DNA of 46,091 bases, taken from assembly GCF_947487305.1 (NCBI RefSeq), contig NZ_CANKWH010000021.1:1-46091 (forward strand), given 5' to 3'. The notes below the pieces were generated by a model. The model was not told the origin of the DNA. It made no database searches and saw nothing but the letters and a program-made list of their open reading frames with translations. The DNA comes from an uncultured Paracoccus sp. Lineage in GTDB: Bacteria > Pseudomonadota > Alphaproteobacteria > Rhodobacterales > Rhodobacteraceae. This document shows, piece by piece, positions 8,142-15,280 of this stretch (positions are counted from its first letter, which is position 1; each line of letters starts with the position of its first letter). A program made the position numbers and the translations under genes.

Positions 8142-8735
8142 ATGCGCGACGGAATGCTGAAACTGGCCGAGCTGACCGGGTGGATCGCCCGCGCCGGCTT
8201 GTGGGTCGCGGGGATCGGGCTGGTCCTGATGACCGCCTTCGTCTTTGCCCAGGTCTTCTATCGCTATGTGATCGGCTCCAGCCTGTTCTGGGCCGAGCCG
8301 GCCAGCGTCATGCTGATGGGCTGGTTCATCTTCATCGGCGCGGCGGTGGGGGTGAAAGAGGGCTATCACCTCTCGTTCGACGTGGGGCTGATGCTGGTGC
8401 CCGACAGCTGGCGGCCCTGGTTCCACAGCCTCTCGGACCTCGTCGTCGCCGCCTTCGGCTTCGGCATGAGCTGGTATGGCTGGCAACTGGCAGCCAAGGC
8501 GGCAAGCGGCGTCATCCCCGGCCTCGGCATCTCGCGCATCTGGGATTTTGCCCCGGTGATCGGCGGCGGCGTGCTGCTGATCCTCTTCTCGGCCGAGCGC
8601 ATCCTGCGCCGCGCCGCCGGTCTGAAGACCGTGCGCTTCGGCGAACTGGACGATGCCGCTGACGGATTGATCGACGCCCATGCCCAAGGCCCGGAGGCCA
8701 GGGACATGCTGAACACGCATCACGACAAGGGTTAG
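8142..8735 (+). CDS. dctQ: TRAP transporter small membrane subunit
   Basis: A 197-residue protein with four hydrophobic segments (about 18-38, 54-74, 95-115 and 137-157) and the DctQ pattern FAQVFYRYVIGSSLFWAEP followed by EGYHLSFDVGLMLVP. DctQ pairs with DctM to form the sodium-driven TRAP permease in the inner membrane. A GGGGAGG precedes ATG 8142; a second ATG four codons later is possible. The gene ends four bases before dctM. The last 30 residues are a soluble tail. Confidence 0.9.
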   Translation: MRDGMLKLAELTGWIARAGLWVAGIGLVLMTAFVFAQVFYRYVIGSSLFWAEPASVMLMGWFIFIGAAVGVKEGYHLSFDVGLMLVPDSWRPWFHSLSDLVVAAFGFGMSWYGWQLAAKAASGVIPGLGISRIWDFAPVIGGGVLLILFSAERILRRAAGLKTVRFGELDDAADGLIDAHAQGPEARDMLNTHHDKG

Positions 8736-8739
8736 GGCG

Positions 8740-10020
8740 ATGGAATACTGGATCCTCTTCGGCAGCTTCTCATTCCTTTTGCTCATCGGCACGCCGGTCG
8801 CCTTCTGCCTTGGCGCCGCGAGCTTCTTTACCGTGCTCTACCTGGGGCTGCCGCCGGTAGTGGTGTTCCAGCGGTTGAATTCGGGCATCTCGGTCTTTGC
8901 GCTGATGGCCATTCCCTTCTTCATCTATTCCGGCGACCTGATGGTGCGCGGCGACATTGCCCGGCGGCTGGTGGCGCTTGCCGGGGCGCTGGTCGGGCAT
9001 CTGAGGGGCGGGCTGGGGCAGGTCAATATCATGGCCTCGCTGATGTTCGGCGGCGTCTCGGGCTCAGCGGCGGCAGATGCCTCGGCGGTTGGCGGGTTGA
9101 TGGTGCCGCAGATGAAGAAGCGCGGCTATGATGTCGATTACGCAGTCAACATCACCGTGGTCAGTTCGATCATCGCGCTGATGATCCCGCCCAGCCATAA
9201 CATGATCATCTATTCCATTGCCGCCGGTGGCCGGCTGTCGATCGCCGACCTCTTCACCGCCGGCATCCTGCCCGGGCTGCTGCTGGCCGCCCTGCTGATG
9301 GTCGCCGCATGGTATGTTGCCCGCAAGCGCGGCTATCCGACCGACCCCTTTCCCGGCCTCGCCATGATGGGGCATCTGTTCGTCTCGGCCCTGCCCGGGC
9401 TGATCCTGATCGCCATCATCTTCGGCGGCGTGCGTTCGGGCGTGTTCACCGCCTCGGAAAGCTCGAACATCGCCGTGGTCTATGCGCTGCTGGTCACGGC
9501 GCTGGTCTATCGCAGCCTGCCCTGGGCCGAGTTCGTCGAGGCCACCAAGGGCGCGGTGCGCACGACATCCATGGTGCTTCTGGTGATCGGCTGCGCCGCC
9601 TGCTTCGGCTGGCTTCTGGCCTATCTCAAGGTGCCGGCGCAGCTGGTCGCACTTCTGGAAAGCGTGTCGGACAACCCGCTGGTGATCCTGCTTCTGATGA
9701 ACGTGATCCTGCTGATCCTCGGCACATTCATGGACATGTCGCCGCTGATCGTCATCGCCACCCCGATCTTCCTGCCGGTGGCCCAGGCCTTCGGCGTCGA
9801 TCCGGTGCATTTCGGGGTGATCCTGATCCTGAACCTCGGGATCGGTCTCTGCACCCCGCCGGTGGGGGCGGTGCTGTTCGTCGGCTGCGCCGTCGGGCGG
9901 ATCAGCATCTGGCAGGCGATGCGGACGATCTGGCCCTTCTATGGCGCCGCCTTCGTGGCGCTGATGCTCGTCACGTATATACCCGCGCTCTCGCTGTGGC
10001 TGCCCTCGGTGTTCCGGTAA
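8740..10020 (+). CDS. dctM: TRAP transporter large permease subunit
   Basis: A 426-residue, extremely hydrophobic DctM-family protein with about 12 membrane segments. It shows the family motifs NIMASLMFGGVSGSAAADAS with VGGLMVPQMKKRGYD near residue 120, IPPSHNMIIYS near 150, and GLCTPPVGAVLFVGCAVG near 370. It forms the ion-coupled transport channel with DctQ. Length and start (ATG four bases after dctQ) are normal. It is the last gene of the dctPQM operon. Confidence 0.94.
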   Translation: MEYWILFGSFSFLLLIGTPVAFCLGAASFFTVLYLGLPPVVVFQRLNSGISVFALMAIPFFIYSGDLMVRGDIARRLVALAGALVGHLRGGLGQVNIMASLMFGGVSGSAAADASAVGGLMVPQMKKRGYDVDYAVNITVVSSIIALMIPPSHNMIIYSIAAGGRLSIADLFTAGILPGLLLAALLMVAAWYVARKRGYPTDPFPGLAMMGHLFVSALPGLILIAIIFGGVRSGVFTASESSNIAVVYALLVTALVYRSLPWAEFVEATKGAVRTTSMVLLVIGCAACFGWLLAYLKVPAQLVALLESVSDNPLVILLLMNVILLILGTFMDMSPLIVIATPIFLPVAQAFGVDPVHFGVILILNLGIGLCTPPVGAVLFVGCAVGRISIWQAMRTIWPFYGAAFVALMLVTYIPALSLWLPSVFR

Positions 10021-10082
10021 CGGCTCCTGCCTGCGGCACCCTGCCCCTTGCGGGGCCGGATGATTGCACCCAGATTGCCGCC

Positions 10083-10481
10083 ATGCTGTCCCGTTTCGAC
10101 ATCACTGCCGAGCAGATCGACCGCGTGGTCGCGGTCTTCTATGCCGCGATCCGCCGGCACGAGGTTCTGGGCCCGGTCTTTGGCGGACATGTGAAGGACT
10201 GGCCAAGCCACGAGGCCAAGATCGCCAGCTTCTGGAAGAAGGCAATCCTTTACCAGTCGGGCTATGACGGCAATCCAATGCAGGTGCATATGGCGGCGGG
10301 CGATGTGCGGCCCGAGCATTTCGCCATCTGGCTGGCGCTGTTCGACGAGACGCTGCGCCGAACATTGGCGCCCGAGCCGGCCGCGCAATGGTCGGCGCTC
10401 GCCCATCGCATCGGTCGCGGGCTGCGCCTAGGCGTCGAGGATCTGGCCCGACCGGCCAGCAGTATTCCCAGCCTGCGCTAG
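10083..10481 (+). CDS. Group III truncated haemoglobin
   Basis: A 132-residue globin of the group III truncated type. Conserved pieces are QIDRVVAVFYAAIRRHEVLGPVFG (A/B helices with the Phe-Tyr pair), DWPSHEAKIASFWKKAIL, the YDGNPMQVH segment carrying the proximal histidine, and RPEHFAIWLALFDETL. Such proteins bind oxygen or nitric oxide, with roles in redox or NO chemistry. ATG 10083 has no strong ribosome-binding site, so translation may depend on the preceding dctM, 62 bases upstream. Its TAG stop overlaps the TAG stop of the convergent TRIC gene in the palindrome CTAG (10478-10481). Confidence 0.88.
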   Translation: MLSRFDITAEQIDRVVAVFYAAIRRHEVLGPVFGGHVKDWPSHEAKIASFWKKAILYQSGYDGNPMQVHMAAGDVRPEHFAIWLALFDETLRRTLAPEPAAQWSALAHRIGRGLRLGVEDLARPASSIPSLR

Positions 10482-11128
10482 CCGCGATTGCGCGGCGGAC
10501 GCGGGCGATAAACCGGCAGCATCCAGCCCCAGAGCATACTGCCGGCGCGCAGGATGAAGGTGACGACTCCGCAGATCCACAGGCATTCGGCCTTGCCAAG
10601 GCCGAGCCAGACCAGCCCGACGGCCACGCTGGCACCGCCAAAGGCGGCGGTCAGATAGAGTTCGCCCTGCTTCAACCCCAGGGGGACCTCGTTGCCCACC
10701 ACATCGCGCATCAGCCCGCCGAAGGTGCCGGTGATGACGCCCATGATGATGATGACGATGGGATGCACCCCCGCGGCCATTGCGACGCCGACGCCTGCGG
10801 GCACAGCCACGGAGAGCGCAAGAGCATCGAGCCACAACAGCACGCGGTAACGGCTTTCCATCAGATGCGCGGTCCAGAAAACCACCATCGCCGCCGTCGC
10901 GGTCAGGATGACAAAGCTCGGCCGGGCTACCCAGAAGACCGCTTCGCGGTTCAGCAGCAGGTCGCGCAGCGTGCCGCCGCCGACGGCGGTCATTGTTGCC
11001 ATGAAGATGAAGCCGACCGGATCAAGCTGCTGCCGGCTGGCCACCAGCGCCCCGGTCAGCGCGAAGATCAGCACCGAAGCGTAATCCAGCACCCAGACGA
11101 GCGTTGACAGGTTGGCAGCGAAATTCAC
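10478..11128 (-). CDS. Trimeric intracellular cation (TRIC/UPF0126) channel family protein
   Basis: A 216-residue membrane protein with two repeated three-helix units, each with a glycine-rich centre: FALTGALVASRQQLDPVGF followed by AVGGGTLRDLLLNR near residue 48, and MGVITGTFGGLMRDVVGNEVP near 130. This is the bacterial TRIC fold, which forms potassium-permeable trimers. The start is GTG 11128, overlapping the rnhA stop by four bases (GTGA), so expression is coupled to rnhA. The end shares CTAG with the haemoglobin gene stop. Confidence 0.88.
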   Translation of the reverse strand: MNFAANLSTLVWVLDYASVLIFALTGALVASRQQLDPVGFIFMATMTAVGGGTLRDLLLNREAVFWVARPSFVILTATAAMVVFWTAHLMESRYRVLLWLDALALSVAVPAGVGVAMAAGVHPIVIIIMGVITGTFGGLMRDVVGNEVPLGLKQGELYLTAAFGGASVAVGLVWLGLGKAECLWICGVVTFILRAGSMLWGWMLPVYRPRPPRNRG

Positions 11129-11574
11129 TTGAAGGGCTCCATCCCGGCCCGCGCCAGCTCGTCGGCATGCTCGTTCTCGGCATGGCCGGCATGGCCCTTG
11201 ATCCATTCCCACCGCACCTGGTGGCGCGCCTGCGCCTCGTCGAGCCGGCGCCAGAGATCCTCGTTCTTCACCGGCTTGCGCGCCGCCGTGCGCCAGCCGT
11301 TCTTCTTCCAGCCATGGATCCAGCCGGTGACGCCGTTCTTCACATAGGCGCTGTCGGTGGTGATGGTGATCTGGCTGGGCCGGGTCAGCGCCTCGAGCGC
11401 GGCGATGGCCGCCATCAGCTCCATGCGGTTGTTGGTGGTGTCGGCCTCGCCGCCCTTCAGCTCGCGTTCCTTGACCACCTCGTCGCCCTTCATGGCGCGC
11501 ATCAGCACGCCCCAGCCTCCGGGGCCGGGATTGCCGCTGCAGGCCCCGTCGGTCCACGCAAAGAGATCGCTCAT
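11125..11574 (-). CDS. rnhA: Ribonuclease HI
   Basis: A 149-residue enzyme that removes RNA from RNA-DNA hybrids. All four acidic active-site residues are present: Asp9 in TDGACSGNPGPGG, Glu52 in TTNNRMELMAA, Asp74 in ITTDSAYV and Asp138 in NEHADELAR, with the assisting His128 in WIKGHAGH. The basic handle region (WKKNGWRTAARKPVKNEDLW) is intact. It is the first gene of a minus-strand pair with the TRIC gene. Confidence 0.97.
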   Translation of the reverse strand: MSDLFAWTDGACSGNPGPGGWGVLMRAMKGDEVVKERELKGGEADTTNNRMELMAAIAALEALTRPSQITITTDSAYVKNGVTGWIHGWKKNGWRTAARKPVKNEDLWRRLDEAQARHQVRWEWIKGHAGHAENEHADELARAGMEPFK

Positions 11575-11605
11575 GCGCCCGCGCCAGCCTTGAAAGTGCC
11601 CGCGA

Positions 11606-12217
11606 TCATCCGTGCAGCCCCTTGTAGCCCGGCATGGATGTCATGCGGTCGGCCCATGCGCTGATCCCGGGGAAGCGGTCCATGGCATAGCCGCCGCGCG
11701 TTCCGGCGGTGTGGGTATAGGCATAGAGGCAGATGTCGGCGAGGCTGACATCGCCCCCCGCCAGCCAGTCCGAAACTGCCAGCTGCCGCTCCATCACCTC
11801 GAGCACGGCGTGGCCACGGTCCAGCAGTTCGGCCAGCCGCGCCGGGGTCGCATCGGCGGCGCGATGCGGATAGTTGAGCAGCGCCTGCCGCACGGCGATG
11901 ACCGGCTCGTGATTGTACTGTTCCCAGAACATCCAGCCCAGCATCTGCGCCCGGACCACCGGGCTGTCGGGCATGAAGTTCGAGCCTTCGCCCAGATACC
12001 ACAGGATCGCGTTCGACTCGGCCAGCTGGGTGCCATCGCGCAGCGACAGGACCGGCACCTTGCCATAGGGCAGCGCGCCCGCAAGCTTGGCCTCGGCCAG
12101 CGCGGCCGAGCCGTATTCGCAATCGATCACCTCGACCCGCCGCCCGGTCAGGGCCAGCAACAGTCTGATCTTGTAGCTGTTTCCCGAGGAGGGCATGGAA
12201 TAGAGACGCACGTTCAT
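11606..12217 (-). CDS. Glutathione S-transferase family protein
   Basis: A 203-residue cytosolic protein with an N-terminal thioredoxin fold (VRLYSMPSSGNSYKIRLLLAL, with Ser rather than Cys at the active-site turn; GKVPVLSLRDGTQLAESNAILWYL supplies the cis-proline and the glutathione gamma-Glu site). An all-helical C-terminal domain has the N-capping motif WLAGGDVSLADICLYAY. It probably conjugates or reduces unknown electrophiles. ATG 12217 is used; a GTG one codon upstream is also possible. It lies between rnhA and ispH on the same strand with short gaps. Confidence 0.88.
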   Translation of the reverse strand: MNVRLYSMPSSGNSYKIRLLLALTGRRVEVIDCEYGSAALAEAKLAGALPYGKVPVLSLRDGTQLAESNAILWYLGEGSNFMPDSPVVRAQMLGWMFWEQYNHEPVIAVRQALLNYPHRAADATPARLAELLDRGHAVLEVMERQLAVSDWLAGGDVSLADICLYAYTHTAGTRGGYAMDRFPGISAWADRMTSMPGYKGLHG

Positions 12218-12267
12218 CACCTCTGTATTGGTCGAGATCCCGAAATCCGGGGCGCAGCTTGCCCGGT

Positions 12268-13227
12268 TCAGGCCGGTTCGCGCAGGATGCGCGGCACCTT
12301 GAATTCCACGTTTTCCTGCGCCGTCTCGACCACCTCGACGGTCAGGTCGTAGCGGGTGCGGAAGGCCTCGATCACCTCGTTCACCAGCACCTCGGGGGCG
12401 CTGGCTCCGGCGGTCACGCCGACGGCGCGGGCACCGGAAATCGCCCGCCAGTCGATCTGGTCGGCGCGCATGACCAGCTGCGAATAGGCGCAGCCGGCGG
12501 CCCGGCCGACCTCGACCAGACGCTTGGAGTTGCTGGAGTTTTCGGCCCCGATCACCAGCAGCGCATCGATCTTGGGCGCCACCACCTTCACCGCCGCCTG
12601 ACGGTTGGTGGTGGCATAACAGATGTCTTCCTTGGCCGGGCCGATGATCGCCGGAAAGCGCGTTTGCAGCGCCGTGACGATCGCCGCCGTGTCATCGACC
12701 GACAGCGTGGTCTGGGTGATGAAGGCCAGCCGTTCGGGATCGCGCGGGGTGATCGTCGCGACATCCTCGACGGTTTCGACAAGGATCACCTCGCCCTCTG
12801 GCAATTGTCCCATGGTTCCAAGGACTTCCGGATGGCCCTGATGGCCGATCATGACCATCTGCAACCCGTTCTGATGATGCCGCTCGGCCTCGACATGGAC
12901 CTTGGAGACCAGCGGACAGGTGGCATCCAGAAATACCATCTCGCGCCGGCGGGCCTCGGCGGGCACGGCTTTCGGCACGCCATGGGCCGAAAAGATCACC
13001 GGCCGGTCATCCGGGCATTCGTCCAGTTCCTCGACGAAGATCGCGCCCTTTTCCCGCAAGGAATCAACCACATACTTGTTGTGAACGATTTCGTGCCGGA
13101 CATAGACCGGGGCGCCCCATTTCTGGATCGCCATCTCGACGATCTTGATGGCGCGGTCCACACCGGCGCAGAAACCGCGCGGCGCGGCGAGATAGAGGGT
13201 AAGCGGCGGTTTGGGTATCTGATCCAT
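12268..13227 (-). CDS. ispH: 4-hydroxy-3-methylbut-2-enyl diphosphate reductase
   Basis: A 319-residue iron-sulphur enzyme, last step of the MEP pathway to isopentenyl and dimethylallyl diphosphate. The three cluster cysteines are visible at Cys20 (APRGFCAGVDRAI), Cys104 (DATCPLVSKVH) and Cys203 (KEDICYATTNRQ), with the substrate histidines in EIVHNKYVV, FSAHGVPK and GHPEVLGT. ENSSNSKRLVEV and the C-terminal TAGASAPE are conserved. Length is standard. Confidence 0.97.
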   Translation of the reverse strand: MDQIPKPPLTLYLAAPRGFCAGVDRAIKIVEMAIQKWGAPVYVRHEIVHNKYVVDSLREKGAIFVEELDECPDDRPVIFSAHGVPKAVPAEARRREMVFLDATCPLVSKVHVEAERHHQNGLQMVMIGHQGHPEVLGTMGQLPEGEVILVETVEDVATITPRDPERLAFITQTTLSVDDTAAIVTALQTRFPAIIGPAKEDICYATTNRQAAVKVVAPKIDALLVIGAENSSNSKRLVEVGRAAGCAYSQLVMRADQIDWRAISGARAVGVTAGASAPEVLVNEVIEAFRTRYDLTVEVVETAQENVEFKVPRILREPA

Positions 13228-13614
13228 GGCCTAGCCCCTAGCGCGAAGTGCGCCGACAGTCCAGATCGTGCAACGTTCGGTGATGGTGCAACGGTGGTGA
13301 AGGACAGAGGCAAAAGTGCAAGCATTTGCTGCAATTTTTACTGTCCAGGGCGGGGAGAGAGTGCACCGGGTTTGCCGATGACCGAAGGGGCCGGGCGAAA
13401 TCGGGCGAAGAACGTCCATCGCGGCCTCGCCTTACAAAATTCAGCCAGCAGCGCCCGGTGGACATGGTTGACACCATCCAGCTTCGGGCGGCTGCGCCGG
13501 ACGAAGGGCTGTCTCATGTGGAACGCGGCAGGACACCGCCTGCCCCGTTCAGGGATCGGCTTGCCGGGCGGATATGTCCGGCAAGCCCGTCGCACTCACC
13601 GCAAGCGGCGGCGA
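13228..13614. other. Intergenic region between ispH and the NYN gene
   Basis: About 390 bases without a convincing gene. It contains the ispH upstream region and, near the right side, the two tandem hairpins at 13521-13587. Open frames crossing it on either strand have no recognisable content. Confidence 0.6.
13521..13587 (-). terminator. Two tandem hairpins downstream of the NYN-domain gene
   Basis: The first hairpin met on the minus strand is a perfect 10-bp stem (13558-13567 with 13578-13587, 10-base loop). The second is a 12-bp stem with one mismatch (13521-13532 with 13539-13550, 6-base loop). They start 28 bases past the NYN gene stop. There is no U-tract, which is common in this GC-rich group, so termination or 3' end protection is inferred. 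Confidence 0.55.
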
Positions 13615-14166
13615 TCAGGCGCTGACCTGGGCCGGTTCGCGCGGAGGACGGCCGATCACCTCGCGCAGATCGTCAAGCTCGATGTAATTGTCGGCCTGAC
13701 GGCGCAGATCGTCGGCGATCATCGGCGGGTGGCTGCGCATGGTCGAGACCACGGTGACGCGAACCCCCATCCGTTGCAGGGCCTCGACCAGCGGCCGGAA
13801 ATCGCCATCGCCCGAGAACAGGACGATATGATCCAGGCGCGGGGCCAGCTCCATGGCATCGACACACAGCTCGATATCCATGTTGCCCTTGATCTTCCGG
13901 CGGCCCATCGTGTCGGTATATTCCTTGGCGGGCTTGGTCACCAGGGCGTAGCCGTTGTAGTTCAGCCAGTCGATCAGCGGCCGGATGGGCGAGTATTCCT
14001 CGCTCTCCAGCAGTGCAGTGTAATAGTAGGCACGAACCAGCTTGCCGCGGCGCTGAAACTCTTGCCGCAGCAGCTTGTAGTCTATGTCGAACTCCAGCGA
14101 CCTCGCCGCTGCATGCAGATTGGCACCGTCAATGAACAGGGCCAACCTGTCATCCTTGTAGAACAT
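13615..14166 (-). CDS. NYN domain protein, LabA/DUF88 family
   Basis: A PIN-like nuclease-fold protein of 183 residues from ATG 14166. It has the LabA/DUF88 pattern: RLALFIDGANLHAAAR (first acidic residue), KIKGNMDIELCVDAMELA, and HIVLFSGDGDFRPLVEALQRMGVRVTVVS with the central Asp pair. NYN proteins are predicted RNases acting on structured RNA. ATG 14166 is preferred because GGAAGG sits 8 bases upstream and family members begin at this point; an upstream ATG at 14193 would add nine residues. It is divergent from folK. Confidence 0.86.
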   Translation of the reverse strand: MFYKDDRLALFIDGANLHAAARSLEFDIDYKLLRQEFQRRGKLVRAYYYTALLESEEYSPIRPLIDWLNYNGYALVTKPAKEYTDTMGRRKIKGNMDIELCVDAMELAPRLDHIVLFSGDGDFRPLVEALQRMGVRVTVVSTMRSHPPMIADDLRRQADNYIELDDLREVIGRPPREPAQVSA

Positions 14167-14268
14167 CTGTATAGCCTTCCGAAATGAAGCCATTGAATAG
14201 ACATCCGGGTCAGGCGTGAGGGCACCCTCGGCGGATGGGCAGTCAGACCGGGGCGGAGGAGAAGACGG

Positions 14269-14823
14269 ATGACACAGGTGATCGACTACAGTGTTGCTCT
14301 TGGCGGCAACTTGCCCTCTGCCCTTGGCGGCCCTGCAGAAACGCTGCGGGCAGCAGCATCAATCTTGCACTCTTATCAGGATATTACAATCACCGCCTTG
14401 AGCCGGTTTCACAGGACTTCGGCCTTTCCGCCGGGATCAGGACCGGACTTCGTGAATGCCGCCCTGACGCTGCAATCTGCGCTTGTGCCCGAGGTCCTGC
14501 TGGCGCGGCTGCACGAGGTCGAGGCCGAACTGGGCCGGCGGCGCGAGGGCGGCGGGCGCTGGCAGGCAAGGCCGGTCGATCTGGACCTGATCGCGGCAGG
14601 GGATCGGGTGTTGCCCGACGAAGGCGTGCAACAGGACTGGCGCAGGCTTGCACCGGAGGATCAGGCCCGCCGCGCGCCCGAACAGCTGATCCTGCCCCAT
14701 CCCCGGATGCAGGACCGCGATTTCGTGCTGGTGCCGCTGGCCGAGATCGCCCCGGGCTGGCGCCACCCGCTGATCGGGCGGACGGTGGCGGAAATGCTGG
14801 GCGATCTGCGCAACAAAACTTGA
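14269..14823 (+). CDS. folK: 6-hydroxymethyl-7,8-dihydropterin pyrophosphokinase (HPPK)
   Basis: A 184-residue enzyme that transfers pyrophosphate from ATP to hydroxymethyl-dihydropterin in folate synthesis. Recognised by SVALGGNL at residues 8-15, SRFHRTSAFPPGSGPDFVNAA, and the metal-binding RPVDLDLI at 101-108, followed by LPHPRMQDRDFVLVPLAEIAP. A GGAGGAG precedes ATG 14269. It stands alone, without folP or folB, ahead of rpoZ on the same strand. Confidence 0.94.
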   Translation: MTQVIDYSVALGGNLPSALGGPAETLRAAASILHSYQDITITALSRFHRTSAFPPGSGPDFVNAALTLQSALVPEVLLARLHEVEAELGRRREGGGRWQARPVDLDLIAAGDRVLPDEGVQQDWRRLAPEDQARRAPEQLILPHPRMQDRDFVLVPLAEIAPGWRHPLIGRTVAEMLGDLRNKT

Positions 14824-14895
14824 CATTCCGCCGATCCGCCATCACTTATCCGGTTTCGCACTGGATATCCGATTCGCAAGCCAAAGGGGTAAGAT

Positions 14896-15252
14896 ATGGC
14901 CCGCGTGACCGTCGAAGACTGCGTCGACAAGGTTCCCAACCGTTTTGACCTGGTGATGCTGGCGTCCCATCGTGCGCGCGAGATCGCTGCCGGCAGCGCC
15001 CCCACCATCGACCGCGACAATGACAAGAACCCGGTCGTCGCGCTGCGCGAGATCGCGGACGAGACCCAGCCCGTCGATGATCTGCGCGAGCGGATGATCG
15101 AGTCGACCCAGACCCAGATCGAGGTCGACGAGCCCGAGGAAGACGCGATGGCGCTGCTTCTGGGTGCCGAGATCGACCGGCCGAAGCCCGTTGACGACGA
15201 AAGCGAAGAGCGCATGTTGCGCATGATGCTGGAAGCCAACGAGCGCGGCTGA
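14896..15252 (+). CDS. rpoZ: RNA polymerase omega subunit
   Basis: A 118-residue protein with the omega core MARVTVEDCVDKVPNRFDLV and MLASHRAREIAAG, followed by NPVVALREIADE. The acidic C-terminal tail is longer than in E. coli, as is usual in alphaproteobacteria. Omega assists assembly of the beta' subunit and forms part of a ppGpp site in RNA polymerase. It sits directly upstream of the (p)ppGpp synthetase gene, the conserved rpoZ-spoT order. A GGGG precedes the ATG. Confidence 0.97.
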   Translation: MARVTVEDCVDKVPNRFDLVMLASHRAREIAAGSAPTIDRDNDKNPVVALREIADETQPVDDLRERMIESTQTQIEVDEPEEDAMALLLGAEIDRPKPVDDESEERMLRMMLEANERG

Positions 15253-15280
15253 CAGGGAATAGCGGGGTCTTCGGCATCAG

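Noticed and set aside
12259..14187. Long plus-strand frame opposite ispH and the NYN gene
   Set aside because: Antisense to two clearly recognised genes, with no domain signal of its own.
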